DNA from: Blastobasis lacticolella
Taxonomy: Eukaryota > Arthropoda > Insecta > Lepidoptera > Blastobasidae
DNA: 64,000 nt
Assembly: GCA_905147135.1 (NCBI GenBank)
Contig: LR990060.1
Span: 5,472,001 to 5,536,000, forward strand
Direction of reading: 5' to 3'
The translations under genes were made by a program, and so were the position numbers. This document shows, in pieces, positions 21,205-32,360 of this stretch. How positions within the stretch are numbered: position 1 is the stretch's first letter; each line of letters opens with the position of its first letter. The notes under the pieces are model-generated. The model was not told the DNA's origin, made no database searches, and saw nothing but the letters and a program-made list of their open reading frames with translations.

Positions 21205-21428
21205 CCTGAGTGGTTCAGTTGATTAACATGCCGGTCGCCACGCAGAGGCCCCGAGCAGAAATTGAAATGGTGAATTTTAATTTCATGTTACGGGTCTGGA
21301 TGTTGTATATATAATAAGTAAGTATTTAAAAAATATATAAGTAGTTTATCAGTTATCTAACACCCATAACATAAGCTCTGCTTACTTTGGAGCTAGATGG
21401 CGCTGTGTGAATTTGTCCAAGCATATTT
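21205..21428 (+). repeat. SINE-B copy with damaged box B
   Basis: Head 'gacctgagtggttcag' present, but the sequence jumps from 'cgcagaggcccc' to 'gagcagaaattg', so box B has been deleted. The body is complete to 'tttgtccaagcatattta'. Confidence 0.8.
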
Positions 21429-21429
21429 A

Positions 21430-21660
21430 GTTTTTTTTTTTTATGTCATACTGTAGGCAAACAGGCAAGCGGGCCACCTGATGGAAAGTGGTCACCACTG
21501 CCTATAGACATTAGCAACACCAAGAGTATCGCTAATGCGTTGCCCACCTCTATAACACGTTGCTCTGGCAGCAAAAAGCAAATGCCACTCCACTGCTAAA
21601 GCCACGGTTCCCCAAATCCCCACCCCATGGAGCACTGGAAACCTTACTCACCGGCAGAAA
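21430..21660 (-). repeat. LINE 3' end (short subfamily)
   Basis: Starts at a T-run followed by 'atgtcatactgtaggcaaac', with 'cagcaaaaagcaaatgcc' and 'cactggaaaccttactcacc' at its other end. The plus-strand copy at 60915-61145 is the same subfamily. Only 3' UTR-type sequence is present. Confidence 0.6.
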
Positions 21661-22008
21661 CACAATACTATATATAATACTATATAGTTATTTATTATGT
21701 AATCTTTCACATGGAAAACTTGAGATGTCTGAGAAAGTATAACAATTTTGTGTCATACTGCAAAGTCTAAAGCACTAGCTTGAAGAAAAGGTTACCGCAA
21801 TGAACACGACAGAAAACATTGTAATCTTTATATTGTATTAAATCAACAACAAAATCAACAGATTGCACAATAAATAAATCAACTACAACTTCATGTTGAA
21901 AATGACTTAAAATTAGTTAACAACTTATATTTACAAGGCACGGTTACATTCATCACAGTTGCATTCACACACCATTCAATCTAGCATCACAGTTATGCAG
22001 ATCTATGT
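21661..22008. other. Probable 3' flank / 3' UTR of the cuticle-type gene
   Basis: Non-coding AT-rich DNA downstream (minus sense) of the stop at 22009. A poly-A signal candidate is noted separately at 21691. Confidence 0.4.
21691..21696 (-). terminator. Candidate polyadenylation signal
   Basis: TTTATT here reads AATAAA on the minus strand, about 315 nt after the stop codon of the gene at 22009-23103. It is the nearest canonical hexamer I could see; use is not proven. Confidence 0.3.
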
Positions 22009-23103
22009 TTAATGATGGTCCTTGTGGTGATGGATGGTTTTGTAGACGGGGATCTTAACGGGGTAAGGGTGGGGTACATGGACTGTTATAGTCTTCTCTA
22101 TCTTGATCGGGACATGTTTCTCAACTGGGTACGGGACGTGCTTCACAACTGGGTAAGGGACGACCTTCTCAATAGGGATGCTGATTTCGGTCTCGACTGG
22201 GACAGCGACTGGTTTGTGGACTGGCACTTTGACTGGGTATGGCTGAGGGACACCGATGAGAATGGGTTTCGGTACGTTGACGTGGATGGGCTTCGGGATG
22301 GGTACAGTAACGTGTTTGTACAACGGTACAGCCACCGGGCTTTCGACGTCAATATGCTCTCCAACCGGTGAAGCATGATGACCTTCCAAACTGCCGTAAC
22401 CGCCTCCGTATCCGCCGTCTTCGACAACTATGTTCTGGCTGCCGCCTCCATGTCCGTAATCATTACCGCCATCGTGAAGGACGAACCCTTGTCCATGTCC
22501 CCCCTGGTCGCCTCCAGAATGTCCTTGCTCTTCGTTACCATAACCTTGACCTTCATTACCATTGCCGCTGTCATAACCAATGTTGTTACCCAAATCGTGA
22601 GCCGCCTGTATGTAAGTGTCTCCCTGGAAACCGTGGCCTGAGGGCGCAAAACCTCCATGTCCGCCGCCAAGATCGAAACCTTTGGCCTGTGCATCATGAC
22701 CGTTGAAAGACTGACCACCCTGGCCGAAGTTATGACCCTGAGCCAACGCTAGAGTGAAATCGTGTCCGCCTTGGTTGCCACCGAAGCTGTGTCCTTGGCC
22801 TCCGGAGTCATGTCCTTGGGACGCTCCGAAGTTATAGCCTCCATGGCCACCTCCGAAGCTTTGTCCCTGATCGGCCTGCCCAGCTGAGAAGTCGTGTCCC
22901 TGGCCGCCAGAAAAATCGTGACCGCCTCCCAAGTTGTGGCCTCCTTGATCCCCTAAGCTGTGACCGCCTGCGGAAAAGTCGTAACCCCCTGACGCGCCTG
23001 ATGTTCCTCCATCATGTCCACCGTCTCCTGCATCAGCATTGGAGTAACTAGTGGCAATGTAACCGGCCTTGCTCGTGGCAACCGCCAGTGCCAATATACA
23101 CAC
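22009..23103 (-). CDS. Secreted Gly/His-rich, Val-Pro repeat cuticle-type protein (3' exon)
   Basis: The only convincing host gene in the window. The exon encodes about 364 residues. It opens inside a signal peptide ([13 protein letters not shown], likely cleaved before GYIATS). A long low-complexity part follows, with Gly-Gly-His, GHDFS, GHSFGG and GHNFG blocks (roughly residues 20-235). The C-terminal ~130 residues are Val-Pro repeats such as [31 protein letters not shown] and [14 protein letters not shown], ending HHHKDHH and TAA (22009-22011). This make-up fits insect structural or cuticle-associated secreted proteins; the Val-Pro-His part recalls the Drosophila Vajk group, an inference from memory. 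No chitin-binding R&R motif is visible. There is no in-frame ATG: the frame opens at a 3' splice site (TTTCAG at 23109-23104), phase 0, so the start methionine lies in an upstream exon that I could not place. Confidence 0.8.
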   Translation of the reverse strand: MCILALAVATSKAGYIATSYSNADAGDGGHDGGTSGASGGYDFSAGGHSLGDQGGHNLGGGHDFSGGQGHDFSAGQADQGQSFGGGHGGYNFGASQGHDSGGQGHSFGGNQGGHDFTLALAQGHNFGQGGQSFNGHDAQAKGFDLGGGHGGFAPSGHGFQGDTYIQAAHDLGNNIGYDSGNGNEGQGYGNEEQGHSGGDQGGHGQGFVLHDGGNDYGHGGGSQNIVVEDGGYGGGYGSLEGHHASPVGEHIDVESPVAVPLYKHVTVPIPKPIHVNVPKPILIGVPQPYPVKVPVHKPVAVPVETEISIPIEKVVPYPVVKHVPYPVEKHVPIKIEKTITVHVPHPYPVKIPVYKTIHHHKDHH

Positions 23104-23118
23104 CTGAAACAACAAAAA
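23104..23118 (-). other. 3' splice site of the cuticle-type gene
   Basis: On the minus strand a T-rich run followed by TTTCAG precedes GTG at 23103. A signal peptide starting without methionine right after CAG is the usual design of insect cuticle genes with a tiny first coding exon. This argues against the apparent 368-codon start at 23115, which is only a TTG inside the polypyrimidine tract. Confidence 0.75.
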
Positions 23119-23138
23119 AGCGTCATGTTATTATGATT

Positions 23139-23216
23139 ATTATGATTACGTCATTGTTTAATGTAGGTTGGCAATAGGAATATTATGATTACGTCATTGT
23201 TTAATGTAGATTGGCC
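23139..23216. repeat. 43-bp tandem duplication in intron or 5' flank
   Basis: 'attatgattacgtcattg' followed by 'tttaatgtag' and TTGGC occurs at 23139 and again at 23182, period 43. Each copy carries TGACGTAA on the minus strand, a CRE/PAR-bZIP-like word. It lies ~40-110 bp upstream (minus sense) of the 3' splice site. Confidence 0.6.
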
Positions 23217-23435
23217 GTGTGGTGTCCGGCAGAGTAAAAAGTGACTAATATTTTCGAGGCAAAATATGTTATAGTCATATGCTGGCTGGAAAATGGGCAG
23301 CAGCGTTTTTATTTGTTATATGTATATCACTGCGATCTCTAATCCGCCGGCCAAGCATGGAGATTATGGCAATAACCTCCCCTTTCATAGGAAAGGCCCT
23401 TAGTCCTGCAGTGGAATGATATGGGCTGTGAAGAT
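23211..23435 (-). repeat. Dispersed repeat family E in the intron
   Basis: 'ttggccgtgtggtgtccggc', 'ggaaaatgggcagcagcg', 'agcatggagattatggca' and 'cttagtcctgcagtgga' are reverse-complement family E. It lies close upstream of the cuticle-type exon and so is probably intronic. Confidence 0.65.
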
Positions 23436-24283
23436 GGTGATACTCTAGCAATTGCTGCAATTCAAATAATCACTGATATGGTAGTGATATGATAGTGATG
23501 GTGGAAAATTACTTTACTTCTTGACGTCTCTTATTTTATGTTTTCATTACATCCATACTAATACAAAATAGATTTATCAATTGTATATAATCAACTAAAT
23601 CCCTATTTGTCTTGTTCAAACATCGATTACTCACATCACTTCAGATTATATCGTCATTGATTAGCTAATCGCTCTCGAGACACAATGTATACAAATTCAA
23701 TTACCAATACACGTTTTACTAGCTCTCAATCAAGCATGTCAATTTAATCGGCAAATTTTGCGGTCAACTAGATACACACTTGACTTTCCATTTCATTAAT
23801 TTGTATGACTTTCTTGTATGTGACGACTAATTTGCTCCTATTGAATAATAACGTGGTTTTTTTTTTCAGAAGATCTTGTGTTACAAATGATCGTCATTCG
23901 TCTAATATCCCTTTCACTGACACGGATGTGAACATCAATTCACCTACCATTATATACATTGTTTTAATAGCTTCCTCTGTTACGTAGTCTCACAATCTGT
24001 TACGTAGCAGTACTAAAATAATGTTGAGCATGCAACTAAACCCTAAAGAAATTTCACCATCGGAATTGATATTAGTGTATTCTATCATGCGACTATTTGT
24101 GTTATAGATATTGAAGTTGAAATCAAATATATTATTGTAACTTTTTTCTTTTATGTTAAATGAGCAGACAGACCACGTCATCGATGAAGTAGTTAAAATT
24201 CAGCCTCATTATATGTAATTGTATCAAAAAGTATCGGTTACGTTGTGACAAACCCTATATGTATGGCGATTTCAGTGGAGCGA
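23436..24283. other. No exon placed; probable intron or 5' region
   Basis: Should contain, or lie before, the missing first exon of the minus-strand gene. I found no ATG followed by a good GT donor that fits a signal-peptide start. The words 'tctgttacgtag' occur twice (about 23978 and 23996). Confidence 0.35.
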
Positions 24284-24387
24284 ATAACGACGAAAGTCTT
24301 CAGACCAGTATCAGATATATTGTATGTATATAGCAGACTATATACATACAATATATCTGATACTGGTCTGAAGACTTTCGTCGTTAT
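24284..24387. repeat. Perfect palindrome, 50-bp arms, 4-nt loop
   Basis: 24284-24333 and 24338-24387 are exact reverse complements over all 50 positions, with loop CAGA (24334-24337). The symmetry stops sharply at both outer ends (24283 A against 24388 C). No copy elsewhere in the window, no TIR-element signature and no ORF. Confidence 0.95.
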
Positions 24388-24696
24388 CAGAATACAGTGT
24401 AGATAGTCAGTAATAAAAGCAGTATTTCAATAATTATACCATTAGAATTCAATCGTGACGAAAACCAATTAGCAGCGACTATAACCAAATTTGCGGAATA
24501 GAACGAAAACTAGATTACATCCGACACCTAATTAGTAGCTTAATTGGTGATATAACAGAGCAATGACAGTGCCTTTTACAAATTCCGGCGAGCGTCAATG
24601 AAATCTGAAGAATACATTTTTATTTCAGTGCTCACAGAGATTTCGAAATGCAACGGTTGAGGTAACATGTCTCAATCTAGAATTTGCCATAAACTT
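24388..24696. other. No gene seen
   Basis: About 310 bp without repeat family or ORF recognised. Confidence 0.5.
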
Positions 24697-24788
24697 ATCT
24701 AACCAGGTGACAGCGTCGCTGTTGTAGGAATCGACATGACATTTCAAAATGTCGACACTTAGTTCCAAATTTGGGCACCGGGTTAGAT
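24697..24788. mobile_element. Compact ~92-bp foldback MITE, TA-flanked
   Basis: Starts (T)ATCTAACCAGGTGACAG and ends CACCGGGTTAGAT(A). Same 92-bp length as 18022-18113, in the reverse orientation. The core contains the small palindrome 'gacatttcaaaatgtc'. Confidence 0.65.
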
Positions 24789-25630
24789 ATAATTTTGGCA
24801 ATTTACGGAGCGACCAACATATTGTTCAATTGACGGCGTCGGCGGGTAAAGAAGTGGATATTTCAATTTGTCATTTTAGTAAAATTATGCCGTAGTTCTG
24901 ATTTCGTCCACTGATCAGATAAGTTACCGCACAGGCACACACACAGCACAGGGTACCGATTCTGGTGTGCAATGCAGTGATGTTACTATAACTACGTCGA
25001 GGTATCGAGTCAGTCACAGTAACGTCGCAGCATCATCCCAGTTAAATTGTAGTAAAATCATTTTTCGACCTTTGACACGTTTTCGATGACAGAATTGTAG
25101 GCAGCTTGACAACTAAGAAATATATAATTTATAAACTTAGTAATTTACTTATTTATTGGAATACCAACAGCCATATAAAATCATAATGCAACTAAAGTAC
25201 CAGAAAAAGAATCGTGGAAAAGTTTAAACTCATGAAAGTTGTAACTCAACATCTGTCATTTGAATAACAATCACACGTTTGACATGCGATGAAATTGTAA
25301 TGTTACTGCAACTGAGACGATTTCCGTACCAGAATCGAAGCCCTGTACTACCAAGCCACCTAGTTACTGCCAAGCACATTGTAATATAACGTGTCCAATC
25401 AATTGTACTATTGTGTAACAAAATGAATTCTTGATTGAATAAATGGATTTTCGGATCGGTTTTTCTGGAGAATTTTTTTTTTTTTTTTGTAGGCTTATCG
25501 ATGTGGATATTGTTTTGCAAAAATGAATCTACTCTCTAATAGTTCGAAAAAATATTAAAATTGTTTAGGTGCCGCCCATAACTTATGACTGGTGATTTAA
25601 GATACATTTAGTATGAATATTTTGAATTAT
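24789..25630. other. No gene seen; AT-rich spacer
   Basis: The 96-codon minus-strand ORF at 25230-25520 begins in a poly-lysine stretch caused by a T-run and has no motif. No repeat family recognised. Confidence 0.45.
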
Positions 25631-25806
25631 AGATATTTCATCTATACATAGTATAAACACTGACGCTTCCCGTTGTCTGTACTAAACTAAATAACGGATT
25701 TTAATGCGGCTTTCAACAATAGATAGAGTGATTCAAGAGGGAAGTTTATAAACAAGAAAGAAAGTAAATTAGGTGTACGCGAACGAAGTCGCCCCGGGTC
25801 CACTAG
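25631..25806 (+). mobile_element. Short non-autonomous Helitron-like element
   Basis: Begins TCTATACATAGTATAAAC after A (25630) and ends GGGTCCACTAG before T (25807). Internal 'gacgcttcccgttgtctg', 'ggattttaatgcggc' and 'gcgaacgaagtcgcc' match the lepidopteran Helitron derivatives at 15077-15253 and 49976-50181. Confidence 0.75.
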
Positions 25807-25832
25807 TGTACTATAAGAAGTTTAAAGGGAAG

Positions 25833-25965
25833 AGGAAATAGGTCCCATGGGAGGCCCAAAATCGGCGATGTCAATACACTGTTATTAACATCGCCGAGGT
25901 GCAAGTGAGAATACGACGTTTGGATGCTACCGGGTAAAGTGGAGAAGAAAGAAAATAAATGCTCT
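25833..25965 (+). repeat. RTE-like LINE 3' scrap
   Basis: 'ggtcccatgggaggcccaaa', 'aacatcgccgaggtgcaagtg' (shown in part) and 'aaagtggagaagaaag' resemble the LINE end at 33830-33985 and 13180-13340. Strongly eroded. Confidence 0.4.
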
Positions 25966-28539
25966 GATTATGAAGATACCATATGAGTCCCGAATACAGC
26001 TTTATGTTCTTGCCTTCAAAGGATTTCTTTCTGTCCAAATTCGTGTAATCTTTCTTACAACCACCCATCTATATTCTTGTAAAATTCTCATAAACTTCGT
26101 AGAAAAATTCAAAAGCAAAAGAAGCTCGACGAACATGTGTTTCGCTCTACATAATTTAATTACGTGAGTAACCTTTCACTTTTAAACCGAAACGATCTAG
26201 TGCTTGATCTAGTTTACAAAGAACTCCTTTCTAGTAGTCAAACTAAGAGACCATTACTATATCTACGTCCTCAATATTATTAATAAAGATTTACAAAGAG
26301 CATGATACTGTCTTATTATAATTCTGAATCTATTAGCAATATCAAGCCGCCAAAATAAACAATACTCAGGTCATTGGCTCCGGTTTGCTGAGTCACGTTG
26401 TGTCTGTAATAACTTCCGATCAAGGTTAAGCTTAGTTTTATATTTAGTTGTGTAAGTTTAACAACTTGTCATGAGTAAAAAGCTTAGAGATGGAAAAGAA
26501 AATGTATTGGATCTTTAGTGTTTAAGAGGTACCATTTCATTGATCGTTATCTGGATTAGAGTTCAATGATAAACATGATAGCAGAGGACGTCCTGAAATT
26601 CTGAAATGATGATGATAATTAAAAGTTCCTGTAACTGACGAAACAAATAAATATTTATTGTATTTAAATATGAATCCATTGAATTTATCATAAAGTTGAT
26701 TAAGTTTTTACTATCTAAAACTAATCATTCACCAGAGCCGCTAATAGCAACCGCTAAATCTAACACCGACAAAGCAAATACCTAAAGTTCAAAACCCGGC
26801 CAAATTCGTGCTCTATTACATTTTTCCAACTAGATGAGCGTTGAACTAAAAGAGACTTGCAAAAACTAGTCACAAAGTTAACGATGCACACGACGGTGGC
26901 GCTGACTGCTAGCTATTGAAAAATCGAGAATGAGAGTTGATGGTTCAGATTTTCGCCGCCAGCAAGACGTAATTTTGCAAAGCTTTACACGTTCACGGTA
27001 TAATGCGCACACAATTTACCATTGAACTGATTTAATACAATGTCACCGTTCTTATGTAACATGACGTTCGATCGTAATATATTGTGAAAAGCTAACGAAA
27101 TGCTATCAGACGAAATCGTGTTGTTGGTTTCTTTTTTCTGAAAAAAATCTTGAATGGAATTTGCTGACTATTGTCCGGCGACGTGCTTTGGATTTGAAAA
27201 TGGAATTTATAAAGAACGATTTATTCTGCCGATTGGATTTAATGTAATTGTGTATCCTAAGTGAATTGAATCGACAGCTTGTTAAAGATAAGCATTCAAA
27301 AGTAGTTAAGTAAATAATTTCTTTTAATACTAAAATATCACAACATCAACAGTCTAGTATAGTCTTATTCTTTGCTGAATTCTCCTTATCGAATCTTACG
27401 AAATGATAATTTATGCAAAAGAACGAATATTTTCCTACATTATAGGAAACAAGAATATATCTATGACTATATTGAAATTTCAAGCAAGAAAGAAAGATTT
27501 AATAGATGTATAAGTTAATGGTTGCTTTTATAAGTTCTTAATACTACAACGACGTAAGAGTATTATTTTATAGTCGTAAATTGGAATGACAAGCTTTATT
27601 TTTGGTCTATTTATTATTAAAGTTATCGAATGTTTTAGTCTTTATCCAGTTAAAAGCTTTCTATTTATACATTATTAATGGAATTATCCTAAAAGTCGTT
27701 TCACGATTTCACTTTAAGCTTTTTATTTCTACATTATTATTCGGACGATTTCAAAAGTCGTTTCACGTTTCACGTAAGTAGTAAGACACACTATTCGTAG
27801 GTGTCGTAACTTAACGAACTTTTAAACGTGGAGAAATACATCAAAGGTTCTCGAGAGAAAAATTAAAGCGAAGAAACTTCTAGACTTCCAACTTGCCATA
27901 CGGAGAGGAAATAGCTAGTGCATTTTAATATAGAGTAAACAAGTACTCATGAATGAAACAATGTAGTAAGTAGTTTGTATAGTAGCTGCAATTTATTGCC
28001 TAACTTGATCAACGCATTAGAATTTAACTCTAATATTGTACAAAGTATGAATAAATAAATAAAATACAATGATGGTTAGCAATTATTTTTTATACTTTTA
28101 TGGTTTCTTGTCGAAAAGATACCATAAATAACTTGAAAATCACAGAAACAAATGTTACGTGCATAATCTTGGCCGCAATAAAATAATAACTAATGTAAAA
28201 AGTAGTTACGCCTGATTGAGTGAAAATGCAGCTGTAACCACAAAATTGAATACAATGTTCTGATTGAGGTAAGTAAATTGCATGCCTTTGTTCATTGCAT
28301 ACCGTTATTCTATTTTAGAGATTAGATAATACTCGTATTACAATAATATAATATTTATTGTGTAATTTTTGATCAGAGCATTCGCCTTTACACTTGTAAT
28401 TGTGACATTAAAATCTGGTGAGTGAAAAAGGAGATAAACTCCTGTGCTTTAGCATATTTAAAAAAAGGAGTCTTTTACTCCGTCAGTTATAGTCAAAACA
28501 CAGCTGTGCTTGACTCGCTACATATTTTGATTCCTATCT
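25966..28539. other. Long unique stretch without gene
   Basis: About 2.6 kb of AT-rich DNA lacking ORFs of note and free of the repeat families seen elsewhere, in contrast to the rest of the window. It may be an intron or conserved intergenic DNA. The only internal structure noted is a local duplication at 27651-27770. Confidence 0.45.
27651..27770 (+). repeat. Imperfect local tandem duplication
   Basis: 'aagctttctatttatacatt' ... 'aaaagtcgtttcacg' (27654-27705) is followed by 'aagctttttatttctacatt' ... 'aaaagtcgtttcacg' (27717-27768). Confidence 0.6.
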
Positions 28540-28802
28540 CATCTCATCACAGCCCGTAACAGTCCACTGCAGGACTTAGAGCCTCTCCCACGAAAGGGGA
28601 GGTTATTTCCATAATCTCCACGCTTGGCAGGCAGGTTGGAGATAGCAGTGTTTGAATATAACAATGGAAAATGCTGCTGCCCATTTTCCAGACTACGGAG
28701 ACTCTTGATCTTTTGCCTCGTAAACATTAGTCGCCTTGTACGACACCCATGAGTGTAAGGGGTTGGTGCTATTCTACTCTGCCGGGCACCACACGGCCAA
28801 TT
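28540..28802 (+). repeat. Dispersed repeat family E, full length
   Basis: Starts 'cagcccgtaacagtccactg' and ends 'ccgggcaccacacggccaat', the same limits as the copy at 63733-64000. About 260 bp, no coding capacity, no visible TIR. The class is unknown. Confidence 0.75.
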
Positions 28803-29079
28803 GATTCCTATACTTAGCTTTTTTTAGATAATCTGGACGATATTTCCTAAATGCCTATGCCGTTTATTAATAATTACAATCATGAGCATTTTTTGCATAT
28901 TCCCCGATGGCAAATGCCGCTTTACTTCAGTACACTTTTTATATGATAAAAGGATATGTAAGAACTGTATATATCTACGACTCTATATCTACGACTGGGA
29001 GTACCATCGCCTTAATCAACTTTCTCCCGCCAAGCATCAGTGCTATCATGTTGTGTTCCAATATGAAGGATAAGGCCCT

Positions 29080-29200
29080 CACAGTACAACGCACCGATTC
29101 TGCAATTACGTTACAGGTAACCTAAGTGCATGAATCGTAAATGTTATTGGCAACATTTACCGTTTATCATCAGGTGAGTGTCTACTCATTTATGTATGAA
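29080..29200 (+). repeat. LINE-like 3' end, family T
   Basis: 'acagtacaacgcaccgattc', 'cctaagtgcatgaatcg', 'aatgttattggcaac' and 'atcatcaggtgagtgt' follow the order of family T but are more diverged. Confidence 0.5.
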
Positions 29201-31499
29201 AAAGTAGAATGCCTTGTACCGAAATATAAAACAAAATACGAGAGAAGACATTCCGATCACACAATAACAGTGGACTATAGCTTTAAATCGTAATTTCTCT
29301 TATTATATCCGATAAAGATCACTTGAAGATATCTACGGATAATCTAAGGTACTGCCTTTTTAATTTATTGCCCCTGTATTATGTCGACTCCTTTCACCCA
29401 AGTAAGTTCATCCCACTTCTTGAACATATTACATAGCCTCTCTCCGTTCACCGTGCAAGTGGCTAGTAGGAGATTGTCATATTATGTCACCTTATATCAA
29501 AACAATTGAGCTACTTCACGAAGTGAATGCTCCCCTTTACTGACGAGATTCGCTCTTACGTAATCGGGTATGTGATTTAGAAGTAGATTTAGTACTATTG
29601 ATGTTATTGCTTGCCAGTTTAGTTCGCTTTATAGTTGCCATGTCTCAGGTTTGTAATCTTCACGTATTTTTTTATCAAGAGCTACTAATAAATTATTACA
29701 AATGTTTTTTACGGGCTTGCATTTGACCTCATCTCGCAATGATGTTATCGAAGAAGCATGCTGCATGCTAGAAGATATGTATTTACTCCTGACCTTAACA
29801 CTCTAAGATTATATTTTCGGGAAATAGTTACACAGGCAGAAGGTTTAAGTTTTTAGCAGCGCGTGAAAATAGAGTTTTATGTTTAAAGGAGGGAAACGAG
29901 AAGGTAGGTCATCTGAGGCTGGGTTATCACCGTGTCTAAAGTTTATCTCAAACCATTTTCCATCGATGTAAACAAATCAATAATTTCAAATCACTAATGT
30001 ACTCGCCAATCAGTCAAACAAAACAACTGATGTTTATTCATACTTCAGTTTTGTAAATAAATAACCACGAATAACGATTGAATTACAAATCACAATCACC
30101 TACAATGATTATTATCAATTTTTTAAATTGTTTTAATAATGGAAATTTGGTTTGAGATAAATCGCATATACTCTTTTCGTATCGGGCCAGGATTTTTATA
30201 TTTATTTTTCACTTTTTTATTTATATATTAATTTGGGGAATTTATTTTGAAAATTTGTATAAGTACTTATTGCATTACTTTAAAGCGACAAATGTCAAAA
30301 ATTATTGTATTAAATTGATAGAACGGTTGCCGTATTTTGTACGCTTCGTACGGCAACTATCTAAATCATACCTATCCATACCTATCTTGAAACTGAGCTT
30401 ACATACGAGTAACTTTCAAGAGTCTTATTTCCGATTATTCCCTTTCAAATGTTCTATTTCATGAAGTGGTGTGGAATATAGCACTTGAGAACAGACAAAG
30501 ACATTTTCACCAGGTATGGTAATATTGAAGCCAGAAACTGAATTTAATATTGAATATTGAAGTCACATTTATTAGAGGTATACTGGGAATATTACTAAAA
30601 TTATAGAACAAAAATTAAATATGGAGTTATACGGTATTGAAGACTTCAATCTCAATTTTGTCTAAGCAGGCTGTTTGCAAACTCAGATGTATTATAAATG
30701 GGGACAGGAACATGTGACATTTTGCTTTCCTGCCGCCCACTCTGTCCCTAATTAAGAAATTCAAACGTTAATTTATTTTCGCTAGTATAAATCTTTTCAT
30801 TGAACTAATAACTTTCCAGTCAAGCTCCAATTTTCTTGAAGTTAGACTGATCATTTACATGCCCCATATGCGATTCGGCACAGTTGGTTTTCTTTCTCTT
30901 GAAATTAGACTATCCATAAGTAATTATGAATCCCGGCCCCATGGTTTTTCTCAGCCAAAAGCTCACAACATTTTACATAAAGCATTATTTTGAATCCCGC
31001 AATATCTACTCAATTTCGTCATTTTTAAGAAAATAAAAATCTGAACATAATCGCAAGTCATTTAAAAATTGAACTAATTTAAATTACTGAGCTGAACCCT
31101 GTTTCCAATAGGTAATATAAATAAACAAACAAAATAAGCTAAACAAATTAATATTCAAAGCAAAATGAATGGAACAAAACGGAAAGAATAGAGGAGAACA
31201 ATAGAATATCGAATTAATAAAGATCTTTTGTTCGAAAGGTTACCACGTTTTACTACACGAATAAAAGTGTAATTATGATGCTAATAAAAATAAGAAATAT
31301 TTATTTACCCTGAATTTACAATGATGAAAATAATTCTTTCCCAAACAGTCATAGCGAAGTAATAGAGCACTTTTTGCCCAAGATGTTTATATGGTTGGCT
31401 TGGTTCTTCTAGGGATTTGATTACTGATTACCAGTAAAAACCAATTTTAATTTAATAGTCTTGGTATGGTAATGGTAATACATGTCTTTGGTCGCATTG
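29201..31499. other. Long stretch without gene or clear repeat
   Basis: 2.3 kb of AT-rich DNA. Only short ORFs (at most 69 codons, 30255-30464) and a small palindrome 'agcatgctgcatgct' near 29755. Like 25966-28539 it is free of the local SINE families. Confidence 0.45.
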
Positions 31500-31645
31500 T
31501 ATTCTCTTATTTCTCAGTGAGAAACAAACAGGTAGCCCACCTGCTGAAAAGCGATAACTGTCGCCATCTACGACTCATGCATTTAGGTTTTCAGCAAAAA
31601 TGCAGAAACGTAGGTGCGTTGTCACTTTGAGGGCTAACATCCGTA
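31500..31645 (-). repeat. LINE-like 3' end, family T
   Basis: 'aacaggtagcccacctgc', 'gataactgtcgccatcta' and 'gtaggtgcgttgtcact' are reverse-complement family T. Confidence 0.6.
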
Positions 31646-32129
31646 TACAGAAACGTTATTGTGGGTTTCAACTGACAGTACTTGAGTGGCGATCAGTGAT
31701 CGCCACAGGCGTCCGCCAAAATCTAATCACCGAGCCGTATTGAACGCAGTGCATTTCCCAAACGAGCACTGTGGGAACGCGTACGCTACTTTACTTCGAC
31801 AAGTATTGTTTATGTACACGGGAGATGATTTGCCTCTTGGACGTAATATTGTGTATTCTTGCTTGGCAGCAGAAATAGAAAAGGGGGTTGTATTGTAACC
31901 AACCAGGCGGTCTCTTTATGTTCCCGGAGTAAATTTATTTTGATTTCGCTACTAACTAAAATTGATTTTTATTTCGCTTTGAAGAAAATCTACTTTAGGC
32001 GAATCAGATTACGAGATTGGGTATTTGAATGAATAATTTTACAATAGGTTTTAAAGTAACAATGAAAATGTACGGTATTAAAACGATTATTTTTTTCAAT
32101 TTGCCTAGCCATGCAGACGATGGGGTCAA
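31646..32129. other. Unassigned; 70-codon ORF of unknown meaning
   Basis: The ORF 31686-31898 (plus) has no recognised motif. The word 'aggcgtccgccaa' also occurs at 63015-63027, so the stretch may contain repeat DNA. Confidence 0.3.
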
Positions 32130-32360
32130 GATGGTACATAAATGTCTAGGAACAGATTATTCACTCTAGCCTTGAAGGCGTCCTGATTATAATGATCACG
32201 GAATACACTAGCAGGCAACGTGTTCAATTCCGTAGCCGTACGTATTATAAAGGTTGAACCAAATCGGTTGGTGCGGATGCTGGAAGTTGCACGACAAAAG
32301 AATGAAGCGTTCGCTTGGATCGCGTTTCCCGATGGCGGAAAGGGGCTGAATGAGGCGATT
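32130..32360 (-). repeat. 3' end of Jockey/CR1-type LINE (same family as 45555-47960)
   Basis: 'cactctagccttgaaggcgt', 'gcaggcaacgtgttc', 'ccgtagccgtacgtattata' and 'cccgatggcggaaagg' parallel 45655-45842. On the minus strand this is the C-terminal block FGSTFIIRTA...LPASVF-type plus 3' end, heavily mutated. Confidence 0.65.

Noticed and set aside
22012..22706. Plus-strand ORFs of 88-119 codons (22012-22371, 22368-22706, 22375-22641)
   Set aside because: They are antisense shadows of the repetitive cuticle-type exon.
23104..23115. MLFQ start for the cuticle-type protein
   Set aside because: The 'M' is a TTG inside a polypyrimidine tract and CAG at 23106-23104 is a 3' splice site; the codons before 23103 are intron.
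24284..24387. Conserved miRNA precursor
   Set aside because: Insect miRNA hairpins have bulges and ~22-nt duplexes; 50 perfectly paired bases do not fit. An hpRNA or an artefact is more likely.
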